Below, piece after piece: positions 26,827 through 39,681 of a DNA stretch of 64,000 nt. The position numbers and the translations under genes are program-made. Location of the stretch: contig NZ_CP059560.1 in the NCBI RefSeq assembly GCF_017894385.1, positions 3,291,001 to 3,355,000 on the forward strand. The letters are read 5' to 3'. This stretch comes from Aromatoleum petrolei (GTDB taxonomy: Bacteria; Pseudomonadota; Gammaproteobacteria; Burkholderiales; Rhodocyclaceae). The notes beneath the pieces were generated by a model that ran no database searches, was not told where the DNA came from, and worked only from the letters and a program-made list of their open reading frames with translations. Positions within the stretch are counted from its first letter, which is position 1, and every line of letters starts with the position of its first letter.

Positions 26827-27057
26827 GAGGGAGGTCTCCGGTTCATGTTCGGAAATTTTCTGGAACGAGGTGGCGCGATGTTAACAAGCTCCGCGCCTGC
26901 GTGCAGCGAGGGATTTTCAGGCCTGTGATGAGCCCGATTCATGTCCTGGTCAGCATAGCAGCTGCCGTGCCCGAATCGCGCGCGCTCAGGGTTTCCCCGC
27001 ATCCGCGCACCGACTTTGCGTGGCACACTGCGCGCCTTCGATCCGGGGAAGGAATCC

Positions 27058-28038
27058 ATGCTCGCTGGTTTGCTCGCGGCGCTCGGTGCGGGGATGTTGT
27101 GGGGACTCGTTTTCGTCGTCCCGCTGATGCTCGGGGACTACCCCGGCATCGTGCTCGCGTTCGGCCGCTACATCGCCTTCGGCGTCCTCGCCGTCGCGCT
27201 CGCCTGGATGGACCGCGCGGCACTGGCACGGCTCTCGCGCGCCGACTGGATCGAGGCCGGAAAGCTCGCGCTGGTCGGCAATCTCGTCTATTACACCACC
27301 CTCGCGAGCGCGATCCAGCTAGCGGGCGCCCCGGTGCCGACGCTGATGATCGGCACGCTGCCGGTCGTGATCGCGATCTGCGCGAACCTCACCGAGCGCC
27401 GCGCCGGCAACGCTGCGGACGTCGTCGCGTGGCGGCGCCTCGCCTTGCCGCTGGTGGTGATCCTCGCCGGCCTCGTGGTCGTGCAGTTCGACTCCACCGC
27501 GCATGCAACCGGTGCGGGTGGGCAGGGCGCCCGCGGCGGCTTGCGCTACGTGGCCGGCCTGGTGCTGGCCGCCGTCGCGCTCGCGTCGTGGACCTGGTAT
27601 CCGATTCGCAACGCACGCTGGCTGCGTGCCCGCGGTACGGGCCTCGCACGCCCCTGGGCGACCGCGCAAGGCCTCGTGACGCTGCCGCTCGCGCTTGCTG
27701 CGGCGATCGCGTTCGCGCTGTGGGAAGGCGTGACGGCGCCGGCGGAGGCATTCGAGTGGCCGTTCGGGCCGCGTCCGTTGGCCTTCGTCGGGCTGATGCT
27801 GGTTGTGGGTCTTGCCGCTTCGTGGCTCGGCACCCTGTTATGGAACCGCGCAAGCCACTTGCTGCCGCCGGCGTTCGCCGGTCAGCTGATCGTGTTCGAA
27901 ACGCTGGCGGCGCTGCTCTATGCTTTCCTGTGGTACGACCGCTGGCCGGGCCCCGGCGAGACGGCCGGCATCGTGCTGCTGGTCGCGGGCGTCCTGCTCG
28001 GGGTGCGCGTGTTCCGACCGGCCGCAACCGGATCCTGA
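27058..28038 (+). CDS. EamA/DMT-superfamily transporter
   Basis: A 326-residue membrane protein with about ten hydrophobic segments arranged as two EamA repeats (about 5-145 and 175-315). GMLWGLVFVVPLMLGDYPGIVLAFGRYIAFG in the first repeat and AGQLIVFETLAALLYAFLWYDRWPGPGETAGIVLLVAGVLLG in the second are typical. It is likely a metabolite exporter; substrate unknown. The ATG at 27058 follows GGGAAGGA with good spacing; an ATG 14 codons upstream is less likely. It is divergent from lutA across 231 bases, and the DUF2784 gene follows closely. Confidence 0.88.
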   Translation: MLAGLLAALGAGMLWGLVFVVPLMLGDYPGIVLAFGRYIAFGVLAVALAWMDRAALARLSRADWIEAGKLALVGNLVYYTTLASAIQLAGAPVPTLMIGTLPVVIAICANLTERRAGNAADVVAWRRLALPLVVILAGLVVVQFDSTAHATGAGGQGARGGLRYVAGLVLAAVALASWTWYPIRNARWLRARGTGLARPWATAQGLVTLPLALAAAIAFALWEGVTAPAEAFEWPFGPRPLAFVGLMLVVGLAASWLGTLLWNRASHLLPPAFAGQLIVFETLAALLYAFLWYDRWPGPGETAGIVLLVAGVLLGVRVFRPAATGS

Positions 28039-28048
28039 GGTGAAAAGC

Positions 28049-28423
28049 GTGCTCGCGCTGATGGCCGCCGATCTCGTCGTGCTGGTGCACGCGCTCTTCA
28101 TCGCCTTCGTGGTGTTCGGCGGCCTATTGACACTGCGCTGGCCGCGCGCGAAGTGGGCGCATCTGCCAGTGGCCGCCTACGGCGCGGCCATCGAACTGAT
28201 CGGCTGGACCTGTCCGCTGACCCCGCTCGAAAAGACGCTGCGCCTGGCGGCGGGCGGCGTGGATTACCGCGGCGGCTTCATCGAGCATTACCTGATCCCG
28301 TTGATCTATCCCGCGGGCCTCACGCCCCGGGTCCAGCTCCTGCTCGGTATGCTGGTGCTGGCGGTCAACGCGCTTGTGTACGGCATCGTCGCCCTGCGTC
28401 GGAGGCGCAGGGCGGGCGAGTGA
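28049..28423 (+). CDS. DUF2784 family inner-membrane protein
   Basis: A small membrane protein (124 residues from the GTG at 28049) with four hydrophobic segments. It shows the family features MAADLVVLVHALFIAFVVFGGLL, a KWAHLPVA turn, WTCPLTPLEKTLR, GGFIEHYLIPLIYPAGL and an arginine-rich C-terminus. Function unknown. Start choice: GAGG at 28037-28040 is 8 bases before the GTG at 28049; the GTG at 28040 would overlap that site. It lies directly after the EamA gene and is probably co-transcribed. Confidence 0.8.
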   Translation: MLALMAADLVVLVHALFIAFVVFGGLLTLRWPRAKWAHLPVAAYGAAIELIGWTCPLTPLEKTLRLAAGGVDYRGGFIEHYLIPLIYPAGLTPRVQLLLGMLVLAVNALVYGIVALRRRRRAGE

Positions 28424-28451
28424 CCGGCGCCCTCGTGAGGCGCCGTGCGCT

Positions 28452-28628
28452 TCAGTGGGGTTGGGGGTGACGCACGCCCAGCAGCAGGCTGACCGCGACC
28501 CGTGCAATGCGGGTGACCAGGCGTTTTGTACCGTGCCAGCCGTCGGCCAGGATCTGGCCCAGGGCTTCGTTGCGCAGACGCTGCGCTTCGCGGATTCGGC
28601 CTTGGTAGAAGAGATAGTCCTTGTCCAT
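28452..28628 (-). CDS. Small basic hypothetical protein, 58 residues
   Basis: A short gene supported mainly by its ribosome site: AAGGAG eight bases before the ATG at 28628. The protein (MDKDYLFYQGRIREAQRLRN...) has an amphipathic, Arg-rich first half and a hydrophobic patch (IARVAVSLLLGV), which could be a membrane-associating helix. No family recognised. A longer open frame (to 28718) exists but its first 30 residues are low-complexity basic and have no ribosome site. It is divergent from the LysR gene at 28759, and the gap between them contains a palindrome. Confidence 0.6.
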   Translation of the reverse strand: MDKDYLFYQGRIREAQRLRNEALGQILADGWHGTKRLVTRIARVAVSLLLGVRHPQPH

Positions 28629-28686
28629 CGTGCGGCTCCTTGACGTTGCAGCCCTTCGTGAGGGCATGGACGCGACTGTACGGGGC

Positions 28687-28703
28687 TTGTTGCATTGCAA
28701 CAA
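28687..28703. promoter_or_regulatory. 17-bp inverted repeat, candidate operator
   Basis: TTGTTGCA-T-TGCAACAA is a perfect 8+1+8 inverted repeat in the 130-base gap between the divergent 58-residue gene and the GcvA-like LysR gene. A second, 10-bp palindrome AACGATCGTT overlaps its right edge (28703-28712). The symmetric T-rich/A-rich form with ATT-centre fits a LysR-type or other dimeric regulator site, possibly autoregulatory for the regulator at 28759. No clear -35/-10 pair was found to place it relative to a start site. Confidence 0.5.
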
Positions 28704-28758
28704 ACGATCGTTCATCATGTGATGCCTTAGAAAAACTCATCCATGTGATCGTCCGCGT

Positions 28759-29742
28759 ATGGCCGTCCGTCTCCCGCCGCTCAACGCCCTGCGCGCCTTC
28801 GAGGTCGCCGCGCGTCACCTGAGCTTCAAGCGCGCCGCCGAGGAGCTGTCCGTCACCCCGACCGCCGTCAGCCACCAGATCCGCGGCCTCGAGGAGGATC
28901 TGGGCGTGCCCCTGTTCCGGCGCCTGACGCGCGCGCTGGAGCTCACGCCGGAAGGCGAGGCGATGCTGCCCCGGTTGCGCGAAGCGATGGGCGCGATCGC
29001 CGAGTCGGTCGAGGCCGTCCGCGCGATGCGGCCGCTCAGCCGCCTGTCGGTCGTCGCCCCGCCGTCCTTCGCCTCGCGCTGGCTGGTCCCGCGCCTGCAA
29101 CGTTTTGCCGAACTGCACCCGCAGGTCGAGCTGCATCTGGCGAGCGCCACCAAGGCCATCGACGGCCGCGACGCTGCCGGGCTGGGCATCGAGCCGCTCA
29201 CGGCGCGCGCCGAGGGCGGCCAGTTGTGGATCCGATTCGGCACGGGCACGTATCCCGGCTATCGCTGCGAGCTGTTGCTCGAACCCGAATACACCGCGGT
29301 GTGCAGCCCGGCGCTGCTGCGCGCGAAGATCCCCCTGCGCCAGCCGTCGGACCTGCGGCGTCACTGCCTGATCCACGACGACACCGTGCCCGACACGCGC
29401 GAGCGGCCGACCTGGGCGGAGTGGTTGCAGGCGGCCGGGGTAACAGCGGTGCGTGCCGATGCCGGCCTGCATTTCAGCGACTCGGGCCTCGCCATCGCCG
29501 CGGCGCTCGACGGGCTGGGCGTCGCCCTGGTGTCCAAGCCGCTGGTTGCGGCGGAAGTCGCGGCCGGCCGCCTCGTCGTGCCCTTCGGCATCAGCCTGCG
29601 GCGCCGGTTCGCCTATTACATCGTGACGCCGCAGGCCGTGGCCCCACGGGCCCACGTCGCCGCGTTCCGCGACTGGTTGCTCGACGAGGCCCGCCGCGAC
29701 GCCATCCGCCTGGCCGATGCGCAGGCCGCGCTCGCCCATTGA
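28759..29742 (+). CDS. LysR-family transcriptional regulator, GcvA-like
   Basis: A 327-residue LysR regulator beginning [23 protein letters not shown] with a winged helix-turn-helix containing [26 protein letters not shown], then an effector domain from about residue 93 ([20 protein letters not shown]). This is the canonical GcvA subfamily pattern; members control glycine cleavage, beta-lactamase or other genes, so the target is open. It is divergent from the small 58-residue gene and its upstream region holds the 28687-28703 palindrome. It is the second GcvA-type regulator within 7 kb (the other is at 21965) but the two proteins are not close duplicates. Confidence 0.9.
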   Translation: MAVRLPPLNALRAFEVAARHLSFKRAAEELSVTPTAVSHQIRGLEEDLGVPLFRRLTRALELTPEGEAMLPRLREAMGAIAESVEAVRAMRPLSRLSVVAPPSFASRWLVPRLQRFAELHPQVELHLASATKAIDGRDAAGLGIEPLTARAEGGQLWIRFGTGTYPGYRCELLLEPEYTAVCSPALLRAKIPLRQPSDLRRHCLIHDDTVPDTRERPTWAEWLQAAGVTAVRADAGLHFSDSGLAIAAALDGLGVALVSKPLVAAEVAAGRLVVPFGISLRRRFAYYIVTPQAVAPRAHVAAFRDWLLDEARRDAIRLADAQAALAH

Positions 29743-29795
29743 GTCGAACTGAACCGAACGGCGCTTTCGGGCGTCCGAGTACAATGCACGCGACA

Positions 29796-32046
<2,251 letters not shown>

Positions 32047-32054
<8 letters not shown>

Positions 32055-32673
32055 GCCGACGGCGGAGCTTGCGCCCCGTGCGCAGGTCGATGATGACCTC
32101 GGCCCACTCGCGGCCGGCTGGCTGGAAGGGGCGCAGCACTGTCCGTCGCCGAACTTCGATGCGCGCCCCGCCGGCACCGAGGTGAAGCTGATCGTCGTGC
32201 ATGCGATCAGCCTGCCGCCGGACGAGTTCGGCGGTCCGGGCGTCGAGCAGTTGTTCACCAACGCCCTCGATCCCGCGGAACACCCGTACTACGCCGCGAT
32301 CAGCCATCTGCGCGTGTCGGCGCACTTCTTCATCCGCCGCGACGGCCGCCTGGTGCAGTTCGTGCCCACGGACGCGCGCGCATGGCACGCCGGCGTGTCG
32401 AGCTGGAACGGGTGCGAGCGCTGCAACGACTTCTCGATCGGTATCGAACTGGAGGGCTGCGACACCCGGCCCTTCGAGCCGGCGCAATACGCGCGTCTCG
32501 CCGCCTTGCTGCGCGTGCTCCGTGCGCATTACCCCGTCGAGGCGGTCACCGGCCACTCGGACATCGCTCCCGGGCGCAAAACGGACCCCGGTCCATGCTT
32601 CGATTGGACCCATCTGCGCCTGGCGCTGGGCTGTCCGGAACTGGCCTGCGGACCGTTGTCCGAACCAGTCTGA
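32047..32673 (+). CDS. ampD: 1,6-anhydro-N-acetylmuramyl-L-alanine amidase AmpD
   Basis: A 208-residue N-acetylmuramoyl-L-alanine amidase (amidase_2). Conserved pieces are [33 protein letters not shown] (zinc His), [17 protein letters not shown] with the second zinc His nearby, [19 protein letters not shown] and the C-terminal [19 protein letters not shown] with the catalytic and zinc residues. It cleaves anhydro-muropeptides in the cytoplasm during wall recycling and affects beta-lactamase induction where ampR/ampC exist. It starts inside ygiQ. A 412-base gap with a promoter follows before the lytic transglycosylase gene. Confidence 0.93.
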
Positions 32674-32793
32674 ACGCTCCGAGTAAATGTTTTACATCTT
32701 TTGTGACAAATTTTTCGCACCGCGCGGGCGCGTGTCTGTGCAAAACTTCGCCTCCTGGAGGAGGGTGGAGGGACTTCGCAGGCGTCTGCCTGC

Positions 32794-32822
32794 TTGACCA
32801 AGCCCAATTAAATCAATATAGT
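32794..32822 (+). promoter_or_regulatory. Strong sigma-70-type promoter
   Basis: TTGACC (32794-32799), a 17-base AT-rich spacer and TATAGT (32817-32822) form the best sigma-70 match in the window; the spacer and surroundings are markedly AT-richer than the rest. Predicted start near 32828-32830, about 257 bases ahead of the lytic transglycosylase gene. A hairpin with a T tract starts exactly at the predicted start site. Confidence 0.75.
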
Positions 32823-32827
32823 AGGGA

Positions 32828-32856
32828 CGTTGCTGCAGCGCAGCAACGGTTTTTTT
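32828..32856 (+). terminator. Perfect hairpin followed by seven T at the predicted transcription start
   Basis: CGTTGCTGC (32828-32836), loop AGC, GCAGCAACG (32840-32848), then G and TTTTTTT (32850-32856). By form it is an intrinsic terminator on the plus strand. It is only 6 bases after the -10 box, so for that promoter it would be a 5' stem-loop at +1. It could instead terminate read-through from ygiQ-ampD, insulating the downstream gene, while the same bases cap the new transcript. Confidence 0.7.
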
Positions 32857-32884
32857 CAATCGCAGTTCAATTGTTGGCAGCGGG

Positions 32885-32931
32885 GCGGCGCGTGAATCCG
32901 GCAGGATTCGGGTGCCCCGGGGCAGCGCCGC
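32885..32931 (+). ncRNA. Candidate three-way-junction structure in the 5' leader of the transglycosylase gene
   Basis: An outer stem GCGGCGC (32885-32891) / GCGCCGC (32925-32931) encloses two hairpins: GAATCC-GGCA-GGATTC (32894-32909) and TGCCCCGGGGCA (32913-32924). Further 3', GGTTGCGA (32966-32973) can pair with TCG-AA-CAACC (32982-32991). No known riboswitch consensus was recognised. The remaining bases to 33085 are ordinary GC-rich leader ending in GGGAGG before the ATG. Whether the structure is real or a by-product of high GC needs covariation evidence. Confidence 0.4.
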
Positions 32932-33085
32932 AGAGCGCATCCCGTCCCCGCCGGACGTGAGGTCTGGTTGCGACCGCGCGTTCGAACAACCACTGAAGAC
33001 GTGATCTTCCGATCGACAGGTGAAGGCTGCCTGGGCGCGCTGTCGGCGCCGCGGTCGGGGGCATGGTCGCAGCAGGGAGGTACCG

Positions 33086-33814
33086 ATGACTCACGCAACT
33101 CGTCCTGGCCGCAGGCTTCACGGCGCGGCCGCGTTCTTCGTGCATTTCGTCCACGGCAGTCTGATGCTCACCGCCTTCGCGCTCGTCGCGTTCGCCGGCG
33201 CAGGCTATCTGCTGAAGGATCCCGTCAGCTATGCCGACCTTGGTGTCGGCGCCCCGGAAACCGCAGCGGTCGGCGACGCCGCCCAGACTAATGCCCTGCA
33301 GGCGTCCGCCGAAATGCCGCGTCCGAAACCGATCGCATCTGCGGGCGGACTGTCAACGGAAATGCTGGGCGTACGTGACTTCGTCGCGCAGCGCTACAAC
33401 ATCTCCACGCGCAAGCTCGAACCACTGCTTGTCGCCGCGGAAGTCAGCGGCCGCAAGCTCGGCATCGATCCCTTGCTGATCGTCGCCGTGATGGCGATCG
33501 AGTCGAGCTTCAACCCCTTCGCCGAAAGCAACATGGGCGCGCAGGGTCTGATGCAGGTGATCCCCCGCTTCCATCTCGACAAGATCGGCCGCAACGCCGG
33601 CGAGGACGCCCTGTTCGATCCCACGCTCAACATCCGCGTCGGCACGATGGTGCTCGTCGAGGGCATGCAGCGCTTCGGCAGCCTGCAGGGTGCGCTGCAG
33701 TATTACGGCGGTGCGCTCAGGGATCCGAACGCGAGCTACGCGAACAAGGTGCTGGCGATGAAGAAGCGCCTTCTCACGGCCGCGAGCCGCGCCAAGATTC
33801 AAACCGGCGTCTGA
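33086..33814 (+). CDS. Membrane-anchored lytic transglycosylase (SLT domain)
   Basis: A 242-residue protein. An N-terminal transmembrane segment (about 24-47, FVHGSLMLTAFALVAFAGAGYLL) anchors it; a linker (50-90) leads to an SLT/lysozyme-like domain (about 115-235) with the catalytic Glu in VAVMAIESSFNPFAESNMGAQGLMQV and the downstream GALQYYGG motif. It should cleave the MurNAc-GlcNAc bond of peptidoglycan in the periplasm, giving anhydro-muropeptides that AmpD upstream can process after import. The ATG at 33086 follows GGGAGG; an in-frame GTG/ATG extension of 22 codons has no ribosome site. The unusually long structured leader sets it apart from its neighbours. Confidence 0.88.
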   Translation: MTHATRPGRRLHGAAAFFVHFVHGSLMLTAFALVAFAGAGYLLKDPVSYADLGVGAPETAAVGDAAQTNALQASAEMPRPKPIASAGGLSTEMLGVRDFVAQRYNISTRKLEPLLVAAEVSGRKLGIDPLLIVAVMAIESSFNPFAESNMGAQGLMQVIPRFHLDKIGRNAGEDALFDPTLNIRVGTMVLVEGMQRFGSLQGALQYYGGALRDPNASYANKVLAMKKRLLTAASRAKIQTGV

Positions 33815-33859
33815 TCCGTGGCGGCCGGTGAGTGATCCCGCGCCGCATTTTCCCGTTTC

Positions 33860-35020
33860 TCAGGCGCGCATGCGCGCGATGCGTTCTGCCGCTTCCAGCA
33901 GGCGTTCTCGGCGGTTGGTGTAGGCGATGCGCAGATGGCGGCGCGGCTGGTTGTCGCCAAAATCCAGCCCGGGTGTCGCGGCGACCCCGGCTTCCTCGAT
34001 CAGGCGCTGTGCGAGCGCCTCGCTGTCGTCCGCGAGGCGCGTGATGTCGGCGTAGATGTAGAAGGCGCCCTGCGGCTCCGCTGCCACCACGAAACCCAGC
34101 TCGCGCAGGGCCGGCAGCAGCGTGTCGCGGCGCTGCGCGAACTCGTGCCGGCGCGCCTCCAGGATCTCTATCGTCGGGGGCGCGAAGGCGGCTAGCGCGG
34201 CGTGCTGCGCCGGCGTCGAAGGCGAGATGAAGAAATGTTGCGCGAGCTTCTCGATTTCCCGTACATACGGCTGAGGCGCGACGAGCCAGCCGAGACGCCA
34301 TCCGGTCATGCCGAAATACTTGGAGAAGCTGTTCACGACGAACACGTCGTTCATGCTCTTCAGGACCGTGCTCGCCTCGACGCCGTAGGTCAGGCCCTGG
34401 TAGATCTCGTCGACGATCAGCGTGCCGCCGCGCGCGAGCACTGCCGTCCTCAGTGCCGCCAGCTCGGTCTGGTCGAGCAGGGTGCCGGTGGGGTTGGACG
34501 GGCTGGCGACGATCAGCCCGCGCGTGCCCGTCGTCCACTCGCCCGTTACCTGTGCGGGCGTCGGCTGGTAGCGCGTCTCCGCTCCCACCGCCAGCGCGCG
34601 CGGCACGCCCTCGAAGCTGCGCACGAGGTGGCGATTGGACGGATAGCCCGGATCGGGCAGCAGCCATTCGTCGCCCGGGTCCGTCGTCGCGGCCAGCGCC
34701 AGCATCAATGCACCCGAGGCTCCCGGTGTCACGATGATGCGTTCAGGCGCGACGTCGGCGCCGAAACGCTCGTGGTAGAAGCGTGCGATCGCCTCGCGCA
34801 ACTGCGGCAGGCCCAGGGCCGCCGTGTAATGCACGTCGCCGCCCGCGAGGAAGCGTGTCGCCGCATCGATCATCGGCTGCGGCGTCGCGAAGTCCGGCTC
34901 GCCGACTTCCATGTGGATGATGTCGCGCCCGTGCGCTTCGAGCTCGCGTGCGCGTCGCAGCAGCTCCATCACATGGAAGGGCTGGATGTCGGCGGTGCGG
35001 CGGGCGAGATGCGGGATCAT
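33860..35020 (-). CDS. Pyridoxal-phosphate aminotransferase, class I/II (AspC-like)
   Basis: A 386-residue fold-type I aminotransferase. Substrate-binding EVGEPDFATP, TPGASGALMLAL, SPSNPTGTL, the Asp/Tyr pair in IVDEIYQGLTYG, the PLP lysine in NSFSKYFGMTGWRLGW, and the Arg in RHLRIAYT are all present. The family covers aspartate, alanine and aromatic aminotransferases, so the substrate is not specified. The ATG at 35020 has an AAGGA ribosome site; the longer open frame upstream overlaps the pckG terminator hairpin and is not coding. It is convergent with the transglycosylase gene (45-base gap) and downstream of pckG, from which it is separated by a terminator. Confidence 0.9.
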   Translation of the reverse strand: MIPHLARRTADIQPFHVMELLRRARELEAHGRDIIHMEVGEPDFATPQPMIDAATRFLAGGDVHYTAALGLPQLREAIARFYHERFGADVAPERIIVTPGASGALMLALAATTDPGDEWLLPDPGYPSNRHLVRSFEGVPRALAVGAETRYQPTPAQVTGEWTTGTRGLIVASPSNPTGTLLDQTELAALRTAVLARGGTLIVDEIYQGLTYGVEASTVLKSMNDVFVVNSFSKYFGMTGWRLGWLVAPQPYVREIEKLAQHFFISPSTPAQHAALAAFAPPTIEILEARRHEFAQRRDTLLPALRELGFVVAAEPQGAFYIYADITRLADDSEALAQRLIEEAGVAATPGLDFGDNQPRRHLRIAYTNRRERLLEAAERIARMRA

Positions 35021-35063
35021 GCGTGTTCCTTGGCGACGATCAAAGTGGAATTGTAGGAGACTG

Positions 35064-35097
35064 AAAAAGCAAAAGCGCCGACGCGCGGCGCTTTTGC
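35064..35097 (-). terminator. Intrinsic terminator after pckG
   Basis: On the minus strand, GCAAAAGCGCCG (35097 to 35086), loop CGCGT, CGGCGCTTTTGC (35080 to 35069), then TTTTT (35068 to 35064). A 12-bp stem with a T tract, 31 bases after the pckG stop. Confidence 0.9.
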
Positions 35098-35128
35098 AGG
35101 TTCTGCCGGCCCGGGCCGACAGCAAAAC

Positions 35129-37168
<2,040 letters not shown>

Positions 37169-37308
37169 TCATCGTTCCCTGGCGTGCGGTCGTTCCGCCG
37201 CATTCCGGCGGGACTGTCTCCCGGCTGCAATCCGCGGCATCATTGCAAGTTCGGGAGACGGTCGGCGACGACCGCGAGAGATTTACTACAACAACGACGG
37301 GACATCAC

Positions 37309-39585
37309 ATGGACGAACTGATCCGCGCTGCGGCGCTCGACTATCACCGCTATCCGCGGCCGGGCAAGATCTCGGTTACCCCCACGAAAGTGCTTTCCAA
37401 CCAGCGCGACCTCTCGCTGGCCTATTCGCCCGGCGTTGCCGCGGCGTGCGACGCGATCGTCGAGGAACCGGCGGAGGCCGCGACGCTCACCGCGCGCAGC
37501 AACCTAATCGGCGTGGTCACCAATGGCACCGCCGTGCTCGGCCTCGGCAACATCGGCCCGCTTGCCGCCAAGCCGGTCATGGAAGGCAAGGGCGTGCTGT
37601 TCAAGAAGTTTGCCGGCATCGACGTGTTCGACCTCGAGATCGCCGAGAACGACCCCGACAAGCTGATCGACATGATCGCCGCGCTGGAGCCCACCTTCGG
37701 CGGCATCAACCTTGAGGACATCAAGGCCCCCGAGTGCTTCTACATCGAGTCTCGCCTGCGCGAGCGGATGAAGATCCCGGTCTTCCACGACGACCAGCAC
37801 GGCACCGCGATCGTCGTCGGCGCAGCGATCCTCAACGGCCTGCACCTGCTCGGCAAGGATCTGAAGAAGGTCAAGCTCGTCACTTCCGGTGCGGGCGCTG
37901 CGGCACTCGCCTGCCTGGGCCTGCTCGAGAAGCTCGGCATCCCGGTCGAGAACATCTGGGTCACCGACCTCGAAGGCGTCGTGTATGAAGGCCGCACCGC
38001 GCTGATGGACCCGATCAAGGCGCGCTACGCGAAGAAGACCGAGGCGAGAAAGCTCGCCGAGGTGATCGAGGGCGCGGACGTGTTCCTGGGCCTGTCGGCC
38101 GGCGGCGTGCTCAAGCCCGAGATGGTCGCGAAGATGGCAGCGAAGCCGATGATCCTCGCCCTTGCGAACCCGACGCCGGAAATCCTGCCGGAGCTCGTCA
38201 AGGAAGTGCGCGACGACGCGATCATCGCGACGGGCCGTTCGGACTACCCGAACCAGGTCAACAACGTGCTGTGCTTCCCCTTCATATTCCGCGGTGCGCT
38301 CGACGTCGGCGCGACGACGATCACCGACGAGATGCAGCTTGCCGCGGTGAAGGCCATCGCCGAGCTCGCGCGTGCCGAGCAGAGCGACATCGTCGCCGCC
38401 GCCTACGGCGAGAAGGTGTCGGGCTTCGGCCCCGAGTACATCATCCCGCGCCCCTTCGATCCTCGCCTCATCGTCAAGATCGCCCCGGCGGTGGCCGAAG
38501 CGGGCATGACCTCGGGCGTCGCAACGCGCCCGATCGCCGACTGGGATGCCTATCGCTCGCAGCTCAACAACTTCGTGTGGCATTCGGGCCTGATCATGAA
38601 GCCCGTGTTCGCCGCGGCGCGCGGCCAGAACCAGCGCATCATCTTCGCCGAGGGCGAATCCGAGCGCGTGCTGCGCGCGGTGCAGACGGTGGCCGACGAA
38701 GGTCTCGCGCGTCCGATCCTGATCGGCCGCCCGGACGTCGTGAACGCCAACATCGAACGCTTCGGCCTGCGCATGCGTGCCGACCAGGATTTCGAACTGG
38801 TGAACCCCGATTCCGATCCCCGCTTCAAGGAACTGTGGACCTACTACCACGGCCTGATGGAGCGCCAGGGCGTATCGATCGAGTACGCGAAGAAGGAAGT
38901 CCGCCGCCGCACGACGCTGATCGGTGCGCTGCTGCTGAAGTTCGGCTACGGCGACGGCCTCATCTGCGGCACCTACGGCATGCACCGCCTGCACCTCGAC
39001 TTCATCGAGAAGGTCATCGGCCGGCGTGAGGGCGTGAGGCACTGCTATGCGCTCAACGTCGTGAACCTGCCCGAGCGCACGCTCTTCCTCGCCGACACCT
39101 ACATCAACTACGACCCGTCGCCGGAACAGATTGTCGAGATGACCTTGCTGGCGGCGGAGGAGATGTCGCGCTTTGGCATCACCCCCAAGGTCGCGCTGCT
39201 ATCGCATTCGTCCTTCGGTAGCGCCGATTCGCCGACCGCCGAGAAAATGCGCACCGCGCTGCGGCTGTTGCACGAGCGTCATCCCGAGCTCGAGGTCGAG
39301 GGCGAGATGCACGGCGACGCGGCGCTCGACGCCGAGTTGCGCCTGCGCATCTTCCCCAATTCGCGCATGCGCGATGCCGCGAACCTGCTGATCTTCCCGA
39401 CGCTGGATGCCGCCAACATTGCCTTCAACCTGCTCAAGACGGCGGCGGGTGAAGGCATGACCGTCGGCCCGATCCTGCTCGGTGCAGCGCGTCCGGTGCA
39501 TATCCTCACGCCTTCGGCCACCGTGCGCCGCATCGTCAACATGACCGCACTGACAGCGGTCGAAGCAGCGCAGCGTCAAATCTGA
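37309..39585 (+). CDS. maeB: NADP-dependent malic enzyme with C-terminal phosphotransacetylase-like domain (MaeB)
   Basis: A 758-residue fusion typical of MaeB. Residues 1 to about 430 form the malic enzyme: [31 protein letters not shown], the metal/catalytic [12 protein letters not shown], the NADP loop [19 protein letters not shown], and [15 protein letters not shown]. Residues about 430-758 form a PTA_PTB domain ([19 protein letters not shown] ... [14 protein letters not shown]) that usually binds acetyl-CoA for allosteric inhibition rather than catalysing transfer. The enzyme decarboxylates malate to pyruvate with NADP reduction. The ATG at 37309 begins the conserved [16 protein letters not shown]; 22 upstream in-frame codons are noise. 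Confidence 0.95.
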   Translation: MDELIRAAALDYHRYPRPGKISVTPTKVLSNQRDLSLAYSPGVAAACDAIVEEPAEAATLTARSNLIGVVTNGTAVLGLGNIGPLAAKPVMEGKGVLFKKFAGIDVFDLEIAENDPDKLIDMIAALEPTFGGINLEDIKAPECFYIESRLRERMKIPVFHDDQHGTAIVVGAAILNGLHLLGKDLKKVKLVTSGAGAAALACLGLLEKLGIPVENIWVTDLEGVVYEGRTALMDPIKARYAKKTEARKLAEVIEGADVFLGLSAGGVLKPEMVAKMAAKPMILALANPTPEILPELVKEVRDDAIIATGRSDYPNQVNNVLCFPFIFRGALDVGATTITDEMQLAAVKAIAELARAEQSDIVAAAYGEKVSGFGPEYIIPRPFDPRLIVKIAPAVAEAGMTSGVATRPIADWDAYRSQLNNFVWHSGLIMKPVFAAARGQNQRIIFAEGESERVLRAVQTVADEGLARPILIGRPDVVNANIERFGLRMRADQDFELVNPDSDPRFKELWTYYHGLMERQGVSIEYAKKEVRRRTTLIGALLLKFGYGDGLICGTYGMHRLHLDFIEKVIGRREGVRHCYALNVVNLPERTLFLADTYINYDPSPEQIVEMTLLAAEEMSRFGITPKVALLSHSSFGSADSPTAEKMRTALRLLHERHPELEVEGEMHGDAALDAELRLRIFPNSRMRDAANLLIFPTLDAANIAFNLLKTAAGEGMTVGPILLGAARPVHILTPSATVRRIVNMTALTAVEAAQRQI

Positions 39586-39602
39586 CTCACTGGGCCGTGA
39601 AA

Positions 39603-39638
39603 ACGCGGGTGCGGGCCTTTCCCGGCCGGCACCCGCGT
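39603..39638 (+). terminator. Hairpin after maeB, probable terminator
   Basis: ACGCGGGTGC (39603-39612) pairs with GCACCCGCGT (39629-39638), enclosing an inner GGCC/GGCC pair. It lies 18 bases after the maeB stop. The following GGCAAGATTTT has only a short delayed T tract, so termination may be inefficient. Confidence 0.5.
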
Positions 39639-39681
39639 GGCAAGATTTTCCCGGTAGTGTCCGCAAGCGACCGGAGGCTCG

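Noticed and set aside
32860..33085. c-di-GMP (GEMM) riboswitch in the transglycosylase leader
   Set aside because: Key GEMM core elements (GGGCAAAcC, GACGCAAAGCC) are absent despite several stems.
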